A stretch of 15,420 bases of DNA from the NCBI GenBank assembly GCA_027038385.1, contig JALVXE010000040.1:1-15420 (forward strand), given 5' to 3'. The number at the start of each line of letters is the position of its first letter. Position 1 is the stretch's first letter. Positions 1 to 7,966 of this stretch are shown piece after piece. A program made the position numbers and the translations under genes. Source of the DNA: Thermotogaceae bacterium. GTDB taxonomy: Bacteria; Thermotogota; Thermotogae; Thermotogales; Thermotogaceae. The notes beneath the pieces were generated by a model, which was not told where the DNA came from, did not search any database, and saw nothing but the letters and a program-made list of their open reading frames with translations.

Positions 1-2
1 CA

Positions 3-488
3 TATTATTCCCTCATGTTAGCGATAACACTTCTCTTCATGAAGAGAGATTCCATATGGCTGAGGTTCTGGATTCCGAATTTGAAATCGGGTACTTTCAG
101 AGGATTGGTTCTCTTCCCAGCGTTTTTCTTCATAAGTTATCTGACAAACGCTGTGTTCCCCGTCAGTTTGAAGGTTCAAAAAGGTGTGAATGTGCATTCG
201 CCATCACTATTCCTTCTGATAGTGATAGTGGCCCCATTGACGGAAGAGTTCATGTTTAGGGGATACATACAGGAATATTTCAGAGGAAGAATAAATCCCG
301 AATGGGCTGTTATAGCATCAGCACTTGTGTTTTCACTCTTCCACCCGTTTAGCTTATTCCCGCAGGTGTTCGTGTCCGGGGTTTTCCTATCCTACGTCAG
401 GGAGAGTAGTGGTTCAATACTTCCAGGAATCGTCATACATGTTCTCAACAATCTGATAGGATATCTCAGTGCACTCTTTGCGGGGTGA
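3..488 (+). CDS. CPBP-family (CAAX protease / Rce1-like) membrane protein, 5' end cut off by the window
   Basis: C-terminal part of an integral membrane protein of the CPBP (Abi/CAAX prenyl protease) family. Numbering from the Met at base 15, the hallmark motifs are all present: Glu77-Glu78 with Arg82 (EExxxR), FSLFH ending in His110, and HVLNN beginning at His142. These are the proposed metal-binding and catalytic residues of intramembrane glutamyl proteases. Hydrophobic stretches lie around residues 30-48, 65-75, 97-112 and 117-150. The frame stays open back to the first bases and family members usually carry further N-terminal helices, so the Met at 15 is probably internal and the gene starts upstream. 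The next gene begins five bases after the stop. The substrate is unknown; bacterial homologues have been linked to bacteriocin self-immunity and protein processing, but nothing here points to either. Confidence 0.85.
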   Translation, partial: YYSLMLAITLLFMKRDSIWLRFWIPNLKSGTFRGLVLFPAFFFISYLTNAVFPVSLKVQKGVNVHSPSLFLLIVIVAPLTEEFMFRGYIQEYFRGRINPEWAVIASALVFSLFHPFSLFPQVFVSGVFLSYVRESSGSILPGIVIHVLNNLIGYLSALFAG

Positions 489-492
489 TGGA

Positions 493-1974
493 ATGTACAA
501 GAAACACATAGCTCTAGGTGTGGCGTTGTTTCTCACGTACTGGGTAATTCTACCGATGGTTATCATCGTAGCTGGAGGATACTTGTACAAAAAGGAAATT
601 CCGGGAAACTTCGAGTGGCTCGGAGCAATTCTCTCTTGGTTTGGTTTCATTTTTGGAATGATAAGTGCTTCTTACGCACTGATAGATGGTGGAGGGGTTG
701 CATTTTGCTGCCCTCCGAAAAAGCTCCTCAGATGTGGAACTTATTCGATGTGCAGACACCCCATGTACTGTGGATTCATACTCTTTTTGAACGGCCTTGC
801 TCTTAAACTTGGAAACTTGGGATCGCTTGGAGTCTCCGTCGCGTTTTCGATATTCCTGATCATTTTTGCCATTGCCTATGAAGAGAAAAGAACTTCTGAG
901 AAATTCCCAGAATATTCAGAATACAAAAGAGAGATCCTCGCGTTCATTCCAAAATCTCCAAAGTTCGATGACAGATGTCCTCCACTTCTCTTTCAACTTC
1001 TATTTTATGTAGGGCACATAATATCCTGGTTCAGCTGGCACATAAGATTTGAAAAAGATTGCGAAGTTCCAGAAGAAGGATACATGATCGTTGCCAATCA
1101 CGTCACGTATCTGGACTTCGCGGTTGTTGTGTACACACTCTCTAGATTCGTTTCCTTCCCGATATCATTTTTCCACTACGAGAGACATAAATGGCTTTAC
1201 AAGCTGGTGGGAAGTTTTCCAATAAAGAGACACAAGCCTGATACGAGAGCGATAATAAAGATCATATCCTACATCAAAAAGGGTGGTAGGATCGGAATAT
1301 TCCCAGAGGCCGAGAGAAGTTGGGATGGGAGATACCTCGGATCGAAGGAGGGTTTTGACAAACTAGCCCTGCGTGTACCAAAACCAATAATAGCCCTGCG
1401 TATAGAGAAGGCTCATCTTCTCTACCCCCGATGGGGGAAGAAGTTCCTACCGGGGAAGGTGTTTGTGAAGGTGAAGTGCTTCGAGAGGATAGAAGAAGCC
1501 GAAGAGTTCTTGAGAAGCCCGTCTGTCGATGCGAACGATGTCTACCCAACGTACGATGGAGTCGAGAGGTACATATACAGATGTCCAAAGTGTGGAAGCT
1601 ATCACACAATAGAATCGAGCAAGACGGGATTCAAATGCAGAAAGTGCGGTTTTTCCTCGAAAAAGCCAACTGTTGGCGAGCTTTGGAAAATGCACGATGA
1701 AAATTACAGATCTTTGAATCTCCCGTTCACAGAAGAAGCGGAAATGATAGATCCCTATGGTAGACCTGTTGGAAAAAATGTCAAAGTGATCATGTCAAAA
1801 GAGGAAATTAGATACGGTGAAAGTGTTCTGAAAAGAGAAAACGTCAGGTCGTTCATAACGGAGGGAAGCAGAGAGGTTTTCTTCTACGATGGCGATAAGA
1901 TGATAGGATTCAAGTTCAAGAGTGCCCTTCTGTGGAGCGATCTCGTAAAAAAATTCTGGAACATGGAAGTGTAG
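493..1974 (+). CDS. Fusion protein: ICMT/PEMT-like membrane methyltransferase + PlsC-type acyltransferase + zinc ribbon + C-terminal domain
   Basis: Predicted 493-residue membrane protein with at least three domains. Residues 1-155 resemble isoprenylcysteine/phospholipid methyltransferases: hydrophobic segments near 8-30, 42-65 and 93-130, the RHPMY motif at 88-92, and a conserved tail with an EE pair and a Y-E-Y pattern. Residues 160-340 are a PlsC-type glycerolipid acyltransferase: the HX4D catalytic motif is HVTYLD at 203-208, and FPEAERS at 270-276 is the acceptor-binding FPEGTRS motif with EA replacing GT. Residues 364-385 form a CPKC...CRKC zinc ribbon. The last 100 residues resemble a small beta-rich (PH/GRAM-like) domain, which is only a guess. 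Five cysteines cluster at 72-93. I chose ATG 493, which follows GGGGTGAT, over an in-frame ATG 469 inside the preceding gene. Likely role: membrane phospholipid synthesis or remodelling. Acyltransferase call is strong; methyl-transfer activity is inferred. Confidence 0.8.
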   Translation: MYKKHIALGVALFLTYWVILPMVIIVAGGYLYKKEIPGNFEWLGAILSWFGFIFGMISASYALIDGGGVAFCCPPKKLLRCGTYSMCRHPMYCGFILFLNGLALKLGNLGSLGVSVAFSIFLIIFAIAYEEKRTSEKFPEYSEYKREILAFIPKSPKFDDRCPPLLFQLLFYVGHIISWFSWHIRFEKDCEVPEEGYMIVANHVTYLDFAVVVYTLSRFVSFPISFFHYERHKWLYKLVGSFPIKRHKPDTRAIIKIISYIKKGGRIGIFPEAERSWDGRYLGSKEGFDKLALRVPKPIIALRIEKAHLLYPRWGKKFLPGKVFVKVKCFERIEEAEEFLRSPSVDANDVYPTYDGVERYIYRCPKCGSYHTIESSKTGFKCRKCGFSSKKPTVGELWKMHDENYRSLNLPFTEEAEMIDPYGRPVGKNVKVIMSKEEIRYGESVLKRENVRSFITEGSREVFFYDGDKMIGFKFKSALLWSDLVKKFWNMEV

Positions 1975-1989
1975 CTTTGGAGGGATTCC

Positions 1990-2919
1990 ATGAATTGGCT
2001 GAGGTATCACATATACCCACAAAACGGAGAGCTTCCGGTGAACTGGAGAAAAGTTTTCGAAAGGAATGCGAAGATCAGAGTTGAGATAGGCTTTGGAAAC
2101 GGAGAGTTCCTGGTGCATATGGCAAAGAGATCTCCGGAAGTGAATTTCGTCGGATTCGAGCTATCTATAACTTCCTTTGTGAAAGCCCAGAAGAAATTTC
2201 ACAAAGAGGGAATAGGAAACGTGAGGCTCGTCATGGTGGATGGAAGGTTCGGGATAAGAGAGCTCTTTGAAGATGAATCAGTCGAACATGTATATGTGAA
2301 TTTTCCATGTCCGTGGAGCAAAAAGGGTCAGGAGAAAAAGAGGGTGACTTACGGTGATTTCACAAAATCCCTCGCGGCCGTCCTGGAAATGGGCGGGATC
2401 TTTGAACTCATGACCGATGATGAAAACTACGCAAATGAAGTTTTCCTGAATTTCAAAGAGAGCGGATTCTTCGAGGTAGAACCCATAATGGTAGACCACA
2501 AAAGAGGAGTGCAGACCAGATACGAGAAAAAATGGCTCTCCATGGGAAGGCACACTTTCCTGATAAGGACGAAGAAGATCAAGAAGGCAGATGTGGAAAG
2601 AATTGCATGGGGAGGGAAAGAAGTGCATCAGAGAATCGGCGATTTCAACGAGGAGAAATTGTTTCCATTGATTGGGAAGGTCTTCAAAGAGAAAAACAAG
2701 GTGTTTGTTGTGAAGGAAGTGTTTTCTTCAAAAGATGGAGAAAGATATCTCGTGAAGATCATATCGAGTGATGACAATTTCGAGCAGCACTACAACATTT
2801 TAGTGGAGAAAAGGCGGGATTTTTGGATAGTGAAGCTCGACAGCACCTGCCAGCCTTACAGAACACCTGCCGTGAAGTGGTCCGTTAGAAAGATAGCGGA
2901 AGAGATCAGTTTGACTTGA
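1990..2919 (+). CDS. trmB: tRNA (guanine-N7)-methyltransferase with C-terminal extension
   Basis: TrmB methylates N7 of G46 in the variable loop of tRNA using S-adenosylmethionine. Residues 1-200 carry the family pattern: the SAM motif VEIGFGNGEF at 31-40, the acidic residue Glu57 in FVGFE, Asp84 in motif III, the NFPxPW motif at 104-109, TDDENY at 142-147 and TRYE at 176-179. The usual FPDPWPK signature here reads FPCPWSK, with Cys107 in place of a strongly conserved Asp, and the following basic stretch lacks the usual His. At 309 residues the protein is about 90 longer than the common bacterial form. The extra C-terminal part (about 205-309) is of the kind known from thermophiles such as Aquifex. 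The ATG is preceded by TTGGAGGGA. It starts 15 bases after the previous gene and its stop lies just upstream of the next. Identity is strong; whether it is fully active is open. Confidence 0.9.
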   Translation: MNWLRYHIYPQNGELPVNWRKVFERNAKIRVEIGFGNGEFLVHMAKRSPEVNFVGFELSITSFVKAQKKFHKEGIGNVRLVMVDGRFGIRELFEDESVEHVYVNFPCPWSKKGQEKKRVTYGDFTKSLAAVLEMGGIFELMTDDENYANEVFLNFKESGFFEVEPIMVDHKRGVQTRYEKKWLSMGRHTFLIRTKKIKKADVERIAWGGKEVHQRIGDFNEEKLFPLIGKVFKEKNKVFVVKEVFSSKDGERYLVKIISSDDNFEQHYNILVEKRRDFWIVKLDSTCQPYRTPAVKWSVRKIAEEISLT

Positions 2920-2947
2920 AAAGTTTTGTGTTGGATAATCACCGGAG

Positions 2948-2952
2948 AGGAG
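2948..2952 (+). promoter_or_regulatory. Shine-Dalgarno site that fixes the TTG start at 2961
   Basis: AGGAG, within a run of GGAGAGGAGAGAG, lies 8 bases before an in-frame TTG at 2961. No comparable site precedes the upstream TTG at 2916, so this shortens the protein from 160 to 145 residues. Confidence 0.7.
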
Positions 2953-2960
2953 AGAGACCG

Positions 2961-3398
2961 TTGATAGTACTGAGATATCCACTTTCGTGGGGTGTTGCAA
3001 AAAAACTCAAAAAGGGAGACGAGGTTAGGTACTACGGAAAGATAGTCTACGTATCTCAAAAAGCACTTGAGAGGATGGAAAACTATTACAAAGCCGAAGG
3101 GAGTTTTCCGTACGATCTCATGGGTGAACTCGTGCTCATAAAGGATGGTTCACCGATCTTCATAGAAGATGTCTTCAAAATGGGAGCGAGCGGCATAGTG
3201 AAGGAAGAGGATCTGTCGATATCGAGAGAATCTTTGAAGCTTTCAAAGAGATTCAAAAGGCCTTTTTTCGAAACGGAAGTTGTGAAAGGCCATGAGAGTG
3301 TAAAACTCTACTCCGATTTGAACGAGGACGCTGTGAAAGAGATATGGGTAGATTCGTTGAGAATGAGAGTCATAGCGGATTCGGGAGGAGAGGAATGA
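2961..3398 (+). CDS. Small degenerate homologue of the class I fumarase / tartrate dehydratase beta domain
   Basis: 145-residue soluble protein. Its first half follows the fumarase-beta fold pattern: RYPLSWGVAKKLKKGDEV at 5-22 matches the family's PLs..i..L..GD.V, followed by YGKIVY, a segment where RDxAH is expected, then FPYDLMGELV at 49-58 matching the lP.dl.G.viyy stretch. The end (EIWVDSLRMRVIADSGG) resembles the family's final iDs.G segment. The catalytic motifs are gone: VSQKALERM replaces RDxAH, there is no GPTTSxRMD stretch, and IGKG is replaced by VKEED. It is also shorter than the usual 170-190 residues. Fumarase activity is therefore unlikely; a binding or structural role is possible. 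I chose TTG 2961 because AGGAG sits 8 bases upstream and the domain begins there; TTG 2916 lacks a good site. It overlaps the next gene by ATGA. The homology call is by eye. Confidence 0.55.
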   Translation: MIVLRYPLSWGVAKKLKKGDEVRYYGKIVYVSQKALERMENYYKAEGSFPYDLMGELVLIKDGSPIFIEDVFKMGASGIVKEEDLSISRESLKLSKRFKRPFFETEVVKGHESVKLYSDLNEDAVKEIWVDSLRMRVIADSGGEE

Positions 3399-4468
3399 GG
3401 GTAGCTATAGCCTTCGGAACAAGGCCAGAAGTGATAAAGATAGCACCGGTCTATTTCGAGCTCAGAAATAGAAGGATAAACACCCTGATGGTTGCCACAG
3501 CACAGCACAGGGAAATGATGGACATGATGCTCGAAGTTTTCAAGATAAAACCCGATATCGATATGAACATAATGGTGCACAACCAGACTTTGAATTACGT
3601 GGCGTCTGAGGTTTTCAAGAAGATGGATAAGGTTCTGAAAGATGAAAAGATAGATGTTCTCTTAGTCCAAGGAGACACAACAACCGCGATGGCATCCGCC
3701 ATGGCGGCTTTTCATAACGATATAAAGGTTGGCCACATAGAAGCTGGCTTGAGAAGCAAAAACATAAGGGATCCATTCCCAGAAGAGATGAACAGAAGGG
3801 TGATAGACGTCTTCGCAGATTACGCCTTCGCTCCAACGAGAAAAGCAAAAGATAACTTGGAAAGGGAAGGGGTTGAAAGAGAGAGGATATTCGTGACGGG
3901 AAACACCGTCGTGGATGCGCTCCAAATGATTTCAAAGAAACTCCCAGAGGTGGAAAAAGGTGATTACATACTCGTCACGATGCACAGAAGAGAGAATATC
4001 GGAGAGAAGATGGAAAGCGTCCTGAAAGCTCTAAAGAAATTCTCAAAAGAGAGCGGTATTAAAATAATCTTTCCAGTCCATAAGAATCCGAGAGTCAGGG
4101 AGATAGTTTTTAAAATCCTCGGAGATTGCAAAAACGCAAAACTGACAGATCCGGTGAACTACATGGAATTTCTAAAGCTCTTGAAAAGTTGCAGGTTCGT
4201 TGTGACGGATTCTGGTGGCGTTCAGGAAGAAGCTCCTTCTTTTGGAAAGTTCGCGGTGGGCGTCAGGAACACCACGGAGAGGCCGGAGCTTGTAGAGAGC
4301 GGATGGGGAGTGTTGGCTGGAACTTCCACAGAGGGAGTTAGGAAAGCTTTGGAAAAAGCTTTGAATTTTTCAAAGAGCGGAAAGGAAAATCCTTTTGGTG
4401 ATGGAAGAGCTTCTGAAAGGATAGTTGACATACTCGTGAAGGGAAAAACAGAAGAGTTCAAGGGGTGA
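3395..4468 (+). CDS. wecB: UDP-N-acetylglucosamine 2-epimerase, non-hydrolysing
   Basis: Cytosolic enzyme that interconverts UDP-GlcNAc and UDP-ManNAc, feeding surface polysaccharide or cell-wall glycopolymer synthesis. The 357 residues are the usual family length and hold all the signature stretches: GTRPEVIK at 8-15, QGDTTT at 92-97 (Asp94), HIEAGLRS at 114-121 (Glu116), FPEEMNRR at 128-135 (Glu130/131), TMHRREN at 195-201 (His197) and DSGGVQEEA at 272-280. These acidic and histidine residues are the known catalytic and UDP-binding positions of the E. coli enzyme family. The start is ATG 3395, overlapping the previous stop as ATGA with GGAGGAGAGGA just upstream; an in-frame ATG at 3344 lies inside the previous gene and adds residues unlike the family. 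No glycosyltransferase or ManNAc dehydrogenase gene is nearby, so the pathway it serves is not shown by context. Confidence 0.95.
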   Translation: MRVAIAFGTRPEVIKIAPVYFELRNRRINTLMVATAQHREMMDMMLEVFKIKPDIDMNIMVHNQTLNYVASEVFKKMDKVLKDEKIDVLLVQGDTTTAMASAMAAFHNDIKVGHIEAGLRSKNIRDPFPEEMNRRVIDVFADYAFAPTRKAKDNLEREGVERERIFVTGNTVVDALQMISKKLPEVEKGDYILVTMHRRENIGEKMESVLKALKKFSKESGIKIIFPVHKNPRVREIVFKILGDCKNAKLTDPVNYMEFLKLLKSCRFVVTDSGGVQEEAPSFGKFAVGVRNTTERPELVESGWGVLAGTSTEGVRKALEKALNFSKSGKENPFGDGRASERIVDILVKGKTEEFKG

Positions 4469-4470
4469 TC
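4462..4470 (+). promoter_or_regulatory. Shine-Dalgarno site supporting the TTG 4474 start of proS
   Basis: GGGGTGATC, complementary to the 3' end of 16S rRNA, ends three bases before TTG 4474. The alternative GTG at 4465 lies inside this site and so cannot use it. The same GGGGTGAT arrangement precedes ATG 493. Confidence 0.65.
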
Positions 4471-4473
4471 GAG

Positions 4474-6198
4474 TTGAGATTTTCCGAGCTTTTTGCGCCT
4501 ACTCTCAGGGAAAAGCCCGCGGATGCAGAGATAAAGAGTCACGAATATCTGGTGAGGGGAGCTTTCATAAGGAAAGTAACGGCTGGTGTCTTCAATTACC
4601 TACCGCTTGGAAAGAGAGTCCTTGACAAGATATGGAAGATAGTCAAGGAAGAGATGGATGCCATAGGAGCTCAAGAGATGCTGATGCCTATAATACAACC
4701 GGCCGAACTCTGGAAAACGACCGGAAGATGGGACGATTACGGTCCGACGATGATGAAGTTCAAAGATAGACATGGAAGGGACTTCACACTCGGACCAACG
4801 CATGAAGAAGTCGTCACGTTCCTTATGAAAAACGAGATAAATTCGTACAAGCAATTACCTGTTACGGTCTATCAGATAGCGAACAAATACAGAGACGAGC
4901 TCAGACCGAGATTCGGTCTTCTCAGAGCGAGAGAATTCGTGATGAAAGACGCATATTCTTTCCATTCCGATTGGAACAGTTTAGATGAAGTCTACCAGAA
5001 GATGAGGAAAGCCTATGAGAACATAATGAAAAGAATCGGTTTGAAATACCTCGTCATAGAAGCATCATCCGGAGCGATAGGCGGAAATGAATCTCACGAG
5101 TTCGTATCCTTAGCTCCTATAGGAGAGAGCAATGTCCTTTACTGCGAAAAGTGCGGATATCAGGCGAGTGATGAGAAGACTCCCTACGCTGGAAAGTACG
5201 AAGAGCAAAGCGAAGAAGAGCTTCCGCTTGAGAAAGTCGACACACCAAACGTCAAAACCGTAGAGCAAGTTGCGAAATTTCTTGGCGTTTCGAAAGAAAA
5301 GATCGTCAAATCCCTGGTATACATCGGAAGAGAAGGAATTGTCATGGCATTGATAAGGGGAGATCTTGATCTGAACGAGGAAAAGCTCAAGGAAGTCTTA
5401 AGCGACCAATCACTGAGAATGGCAACACCAGAAGAAGTGGAAGAAGAGACGGGAGTTCCGATAGGATTCATCGGGCCCGTTGGGATCGGTGAAAATGTGA
5501 GGATAATCGCTGATGAGAGTGTAAGGCATATAAAGAACGCAGTCGTCGGCGGGATGGAGAAGGATAAGCACTACAAAAACGCAAATCTTGGAAGGGATTT
5601 CAGAGTGAACGAGTGGGCGGATCTGAGACTCGTCAAAGAAGGAGATCCGTGTCCCGTTTGCGGTGCCCCGCTCAAAGGAACGAAAGGAATAGAGCTCGGG
5701 CATATTTTCAAACTGGGAACGAAATACTCAGAAGCGATGAAAGCCACCTACATGGATGAGAATGGAAACATGAAACCATTCATAATGGGATGCTACGGCT
5801 GGGGAGTATCAAGGACGATTTCAGCAGTCGTTGAGCAGTATCACGATGATAAGGGAATAATCTGGCCGCTATCAATAGCACCGTTCCACGTCATAGTGAC
5901 GATAGTCAACATGAACAAGAAAGAGCAAAAAGAGCTCGGAGAGAAAGTGTATGAAGATCTGAAAAGCGCCGGAATAGAAGTTCTCCTGGATGACAGAATG
6001 ATAACACCGGGAATGAAGTTCAACGACGCCGATCTGATAGGAATACCGATAAGGGTAACGGTCGGAAAAACGGCGGCTGAAGGCAAGGTGGAGATAAAGA
6101 AGAGGTATTCAAAAGAAAGGAAGGTCGTAGAAGCTGAAAGGATAGTGGAAGCCGTGAAAGAAGCGATGGATAGCTATGATCCGCCGGTGGTTTTATGA
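4474..6198 (+). CDS. proS: Prolyl-tRNA synthetase, bacterial type with editing domain
   Basis: Class II aminoacyl-tRNA synthetase that charges tRNA-Pro in the cytosol. The 574 residues match the bacterial ProS length and architecture. The N-terminal catalytic half has TLGPTHEE at 105-112 and motif 2 around [16 protein letters not shown] at 140-155. The editing (INS, YbaK-like) insertion spans about 225-405 and contains Lys279 in KIVKSLV, the position used to clear Ala-tRNA-Pro. Motif 3 is GCYGWGVSR at 439-447. The anticodon-binding domain runs from about 468 to the end. Two Cys pairs (CEKC at 224-227, CPVC at 393-396) flank the insertion and may bind metal. I prefer the TTG start at 4474, giving the typical [11 protein letters not shown]-terminus, over the overlapping GTG 4465. 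It sits directly after wecB and overlaps the next gene by ATGA. Confidence 0.97.
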   Translation: MRFSELFAPTLREKPADAEIKSHEYLVRGAFIRKVTAGVFNYLPLGKRVLDKIWKIVKEEMDAIGAQEMLMPIIQPAELWKTTGRWDDYGPTMMKFKDRHGRDFTLGPTHEEVVTFLMKNEINSYKQLPVTVYQIANKYRDELRPRFGLLRAREFVMKDAYSFHSDWNSLDEVYQKMRKAYENIMKRIGLKYLVIEASSGAIGGNESHEFVSLAPIGESNVLYCEKCGYQASDEKTPYAGKYEEQSEEELPLEKVDTPNVKTVEQVAKFLGVSKEKIVKSLVYIGREGIVMALIRGDLDLNEEKLKEVLSDQSLRMATPEEVEEETGVPIGFIGPVGIGENVRIIADESVRHIKNAVVGGMEKDKHYKNANLGRDFRVNEWADLRLVKEGDPCPVCGAPLKGTKGIELGHIFKLGTKYSEAMKATYMDENGNMKPFIMGCYGWGVSRTISAVVEQYHDDKGIIWPLSIAPFHVIVTIVNMNKKEQKELGEKVYEDLKSAGIEVLLDDRMITPGMKFNDADLIGIPIRVTVGKTAAEGKVEIKKRYSKERKVVEAERIVEAVKEAMDSYDPPVVL

Positions 6199-7214
6199 GC
6201 GAGAAAAAGCTCGATCCAGCTTTTTATTGGTTGATGTTTTATATTCTTTCATACATGATAGCTCTCAAGATCGTACCGCTCACAGCTGGAGCGTTTTCAG
6301 TTGCTGTGGTGTTTGCATTGATAATAGAGAACATATCTTTTCTCATCCAGAAGCTCGGATTGAAGAGATGGCTGGCTGTACTCATAGCGAGCTTGATATT
6401 CTTCGGGATAATCAGCTATTCGATATACCGGGTCGTACCTATAGTGATGGAGCAGTGGAAGAGCGTCAGCACATTCGTCTCCGAGTTCATGCACAAAAAG
6501 CCATCCGAAATATTCCCCTATCTGAAGGGCGACGAGACGATCAAGATGCTCAAAGATGCGATGGATAACATCGGACAGATGTTCACGTCTTACCTTAGCA
6601 AGATGCTGACCTTTGTGGTAACCAAGATACCGGATATATTCACAACCACTCTTCTTTTGGTCATATCCTCCACTTATCTTGTGATAGTCCTTCCAAAGCT
6701 GAAGCACTTCATTCCAAGCATGTTTCCAAGTTCAAGTATAGACAGAACGAGCGAGTTCATATCGAGAATGTACTCGGATATGAAGAAATTCGTGGGAGGA
6801 CAGATGTTCAACGCAGTTGTTGTCGGCCTGATAGTATGGGGAGGAATGGCAATACTCGGTATAAAATACGCCGGGTTTTTGGGGATCCTTTCAGGAATAA
6901 CGGACTTCATTCCATTTTTGGGAGTGATAATAACAGCGATTCCAGCACTTTTCATAGGGATATCGCAGTACGGGATATTCGGGATAATAAAGGTTCTAAT
7001 AGTTCTCACGATTGCGAATCAGGTTGAAGGATGGATCTTAGCACCGAAAGTTTTAGGAGACAGGGTGAAGCTTAACTGGTTCGTAGTTCTGATAACGATG
7101 CTCGCTCTGTCGGAGATATACGGTGTGATAGGTGTACTCGTGGCCGTTCCGTTTTTGGTCGTTACGAAAGATATATGGAGGGAATACATCACCGATTATC
7201 TGAAGAAATCCTGA
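6195..7214 (+). CDS. AI-2E family (PerM/TqsA/YdiK-like) membrane transporter
   Basis: 339-residue polytopic membrane protein of the AI-2E transporter family (PF01594). Hydrophobic segments lie near residues 10-28, 32-50, 59-80, 146-166, 203-222, 226-256, 260-275 and 295-325, with a polar, probably helical stretch at 85-140. The strongest family marks are [10 protein letters not shown] at 234-243 followed by a second amphipathic segment with AIPAL, and the [19 protein letters not shown] stretch at 276-294. Family members export AI-2, ions or other small solutes, or have unknown substrates; no autoinducer gene is in view, so the substrate is not assignable. The ATG overlaps the proS stop (ATGA) with GGTGG just upstream, so translation is probably coupled to proS. 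The family call is secure, the function is not. Confidence 0.9.
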   Translation: MSEKKLDPAFYWLMFYILSYMIALKIVPLTAGAFSVAVVFALIIENISFLIQKLGLKRWLAVLIASLIFFGIISYSIYRVVPIVMEQWKSVSTFVSEFMHKKPSEIFPYLKGDETIKMLKDAMDNIGQMFTSYLSKMLTFVVTKIPDIFTTTLLLVISSTYLVIVLPKLKHFIPSMFPSSSIDRTSEFISRMYSDMKKFVGGQMFNAVVVGLIVWGGMAILGIKYAGFLGILSGITDFIPFLGVIITAIPALFIGISQYGIFGIIKVLIVLTIANQVEGWILAPKVLGDRVKLNWFVVLITMLALSEIYGVIGVLVAVPFLVVTKDIWREYITDYLKKS

Positions 7215-7237
7215 TTCCTTCCGATAATTAATCTGAT

Positions 7238-7966
7238 ATGGTTGCCGGAAGAGTAGTTGATGTTTATGGAAAGTACGTGAAGGTGAAAACTCAAAGAGGG
7301 GAGAAAATCCTCAAGATGAAGGGGAAGAAGGTTCCGGACAAGGGATGGATACTCGAGTTCCGGAAGGAGAGTGTTGCTTCTCCCTTCGTCGGCAGTTTGA
7401 TAGTCGAATCGCTTGATCCCCTTCCACCGCTTTCGGATCTGGTACCCTTGCTGGATAGAGGGATATCAGATCCGATTGATGTAACCTTCTTGTCGAGCTT
7501 GACTAGGTCGATCGCATCAAGGCTTGGAAAGCTTCCCAAGTGGTACTACGACAGACTAGCCGAGTATTATCAAAAAGGTGAAGACAGATCAAACGGAGTC
7601 TACAGCGATCTCGTGGCAAAAGTAATGAATTCTAAGAAGTCAAATCCGGACGGGATGAAAGCATTCGGAGATTGGCTTAACACGTTTTCACATCCTTTTT
7701 ACTTCAGATCCTACTCGAACGATCCAAAACCAACTAGGGTTTTCTTCAGCAAAGCTACCTCCATGATAAAAATAGAGCACATTTCAAAGAATCATGGGAG
7801 GATTATCGTCGAAGGTATGATGGGAAAAACCGGTGCTAAGTTGAAAGTAGTCCCGGAAAAGCCGATAGATCAAAGAGCACTGGAGAATTTGAGAAAAAAA
7901 CTGTCGATGATCTTGGGAAACGCGTTCGTAGTTCAGGGGGGCATGAACCTTGGATTATACGTCTAA
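7238..7966 (+). CDS. FliK C-terminal-domain-like protein (YlqG-type)
   Basis: 242-residue protein with no signal peptide or membrane segment. The N-terminal 45 residues look like a small beta barrel (GRVVDVYGKYVKVKTQRGEK). The middle is helical. The C-terminal stretch, about 175-232, follows the flagellar hook-length control (FliK C-terminal, Flg_hook) pattern: a hydrophobic strand, GRIIVEG at 187-193, a KLKVVPE strand at 201-207, then a helix ALENLRKKLSMILG at 214-227. The downstream FlhB-C-like gene strengthens this, because FliK binds the FlhB C-terminal domain and Bacillus carries the same pair as ylqG-ylqH. The ATG follows the previous stop by 23 bases and has no clear Shine-Dalgarno site; a TAA sits three codons upstream in frame, so the protein cannot start much earlier. 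Recognition is by pattern only; its function outside a flagellar locus is unknown. Confidence 0.55.
   Translation: MVAGRVVDVYGKYVKVKTQRGEKILKMKGKKVPDKGWILEFRKESVASPFVGSLIVESLDPLPPLSDLVPLLDRGISDPIDVTFLSSLTRSIASRLGKLPKWYYDRLAEYYQKGEDRSNGVYSDLVAKVMNSKKSNPDGMKAFGDWLNTFSHPFYFRSYSNDPKPTRVFFSKATSMIKIEHISKNHGRIIVEGMMGKTGAKLKVVPEKPIDQRALENLRKKLSMILGNAFVVQGGMNLGLYV
7935..7941 (+). promoter_or_regulatory. Shine-Dalgarno site for the TTG start at 7950
   Basis: AGGGGGG lies 8 bases before TTG 7950, inside the end of the preceding gene. It supports a TTG start for the small FlhB-like gene and a 17-base overlap. Confidence 0.7.

Noticed and set aside
469..492. Upstream in-frame ATG for the acyltransferase fusion.
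   Set aside because: It lies inside the preceding CPBP gene and has no ribosome-binding site; ATG 493 directly follows GGGGTGAT.
1364..1401. Direct repeat of an 11-base TAGCCCTGCGT word at 1364-1374 and 1391-1401.
   Set aside because: It encodes the similar residues ALRV and ALRI inside a continuous acyltransferase domain; a single short repeat in a coding region looks like chance.
3344..3394. Upstream in-frame ATG for wecB.
   Set aside because: The extra residues are unlike the family and overlap the previous gene by 55 bases; ATG 3395 has a strong site and gives the standard N-terminus.
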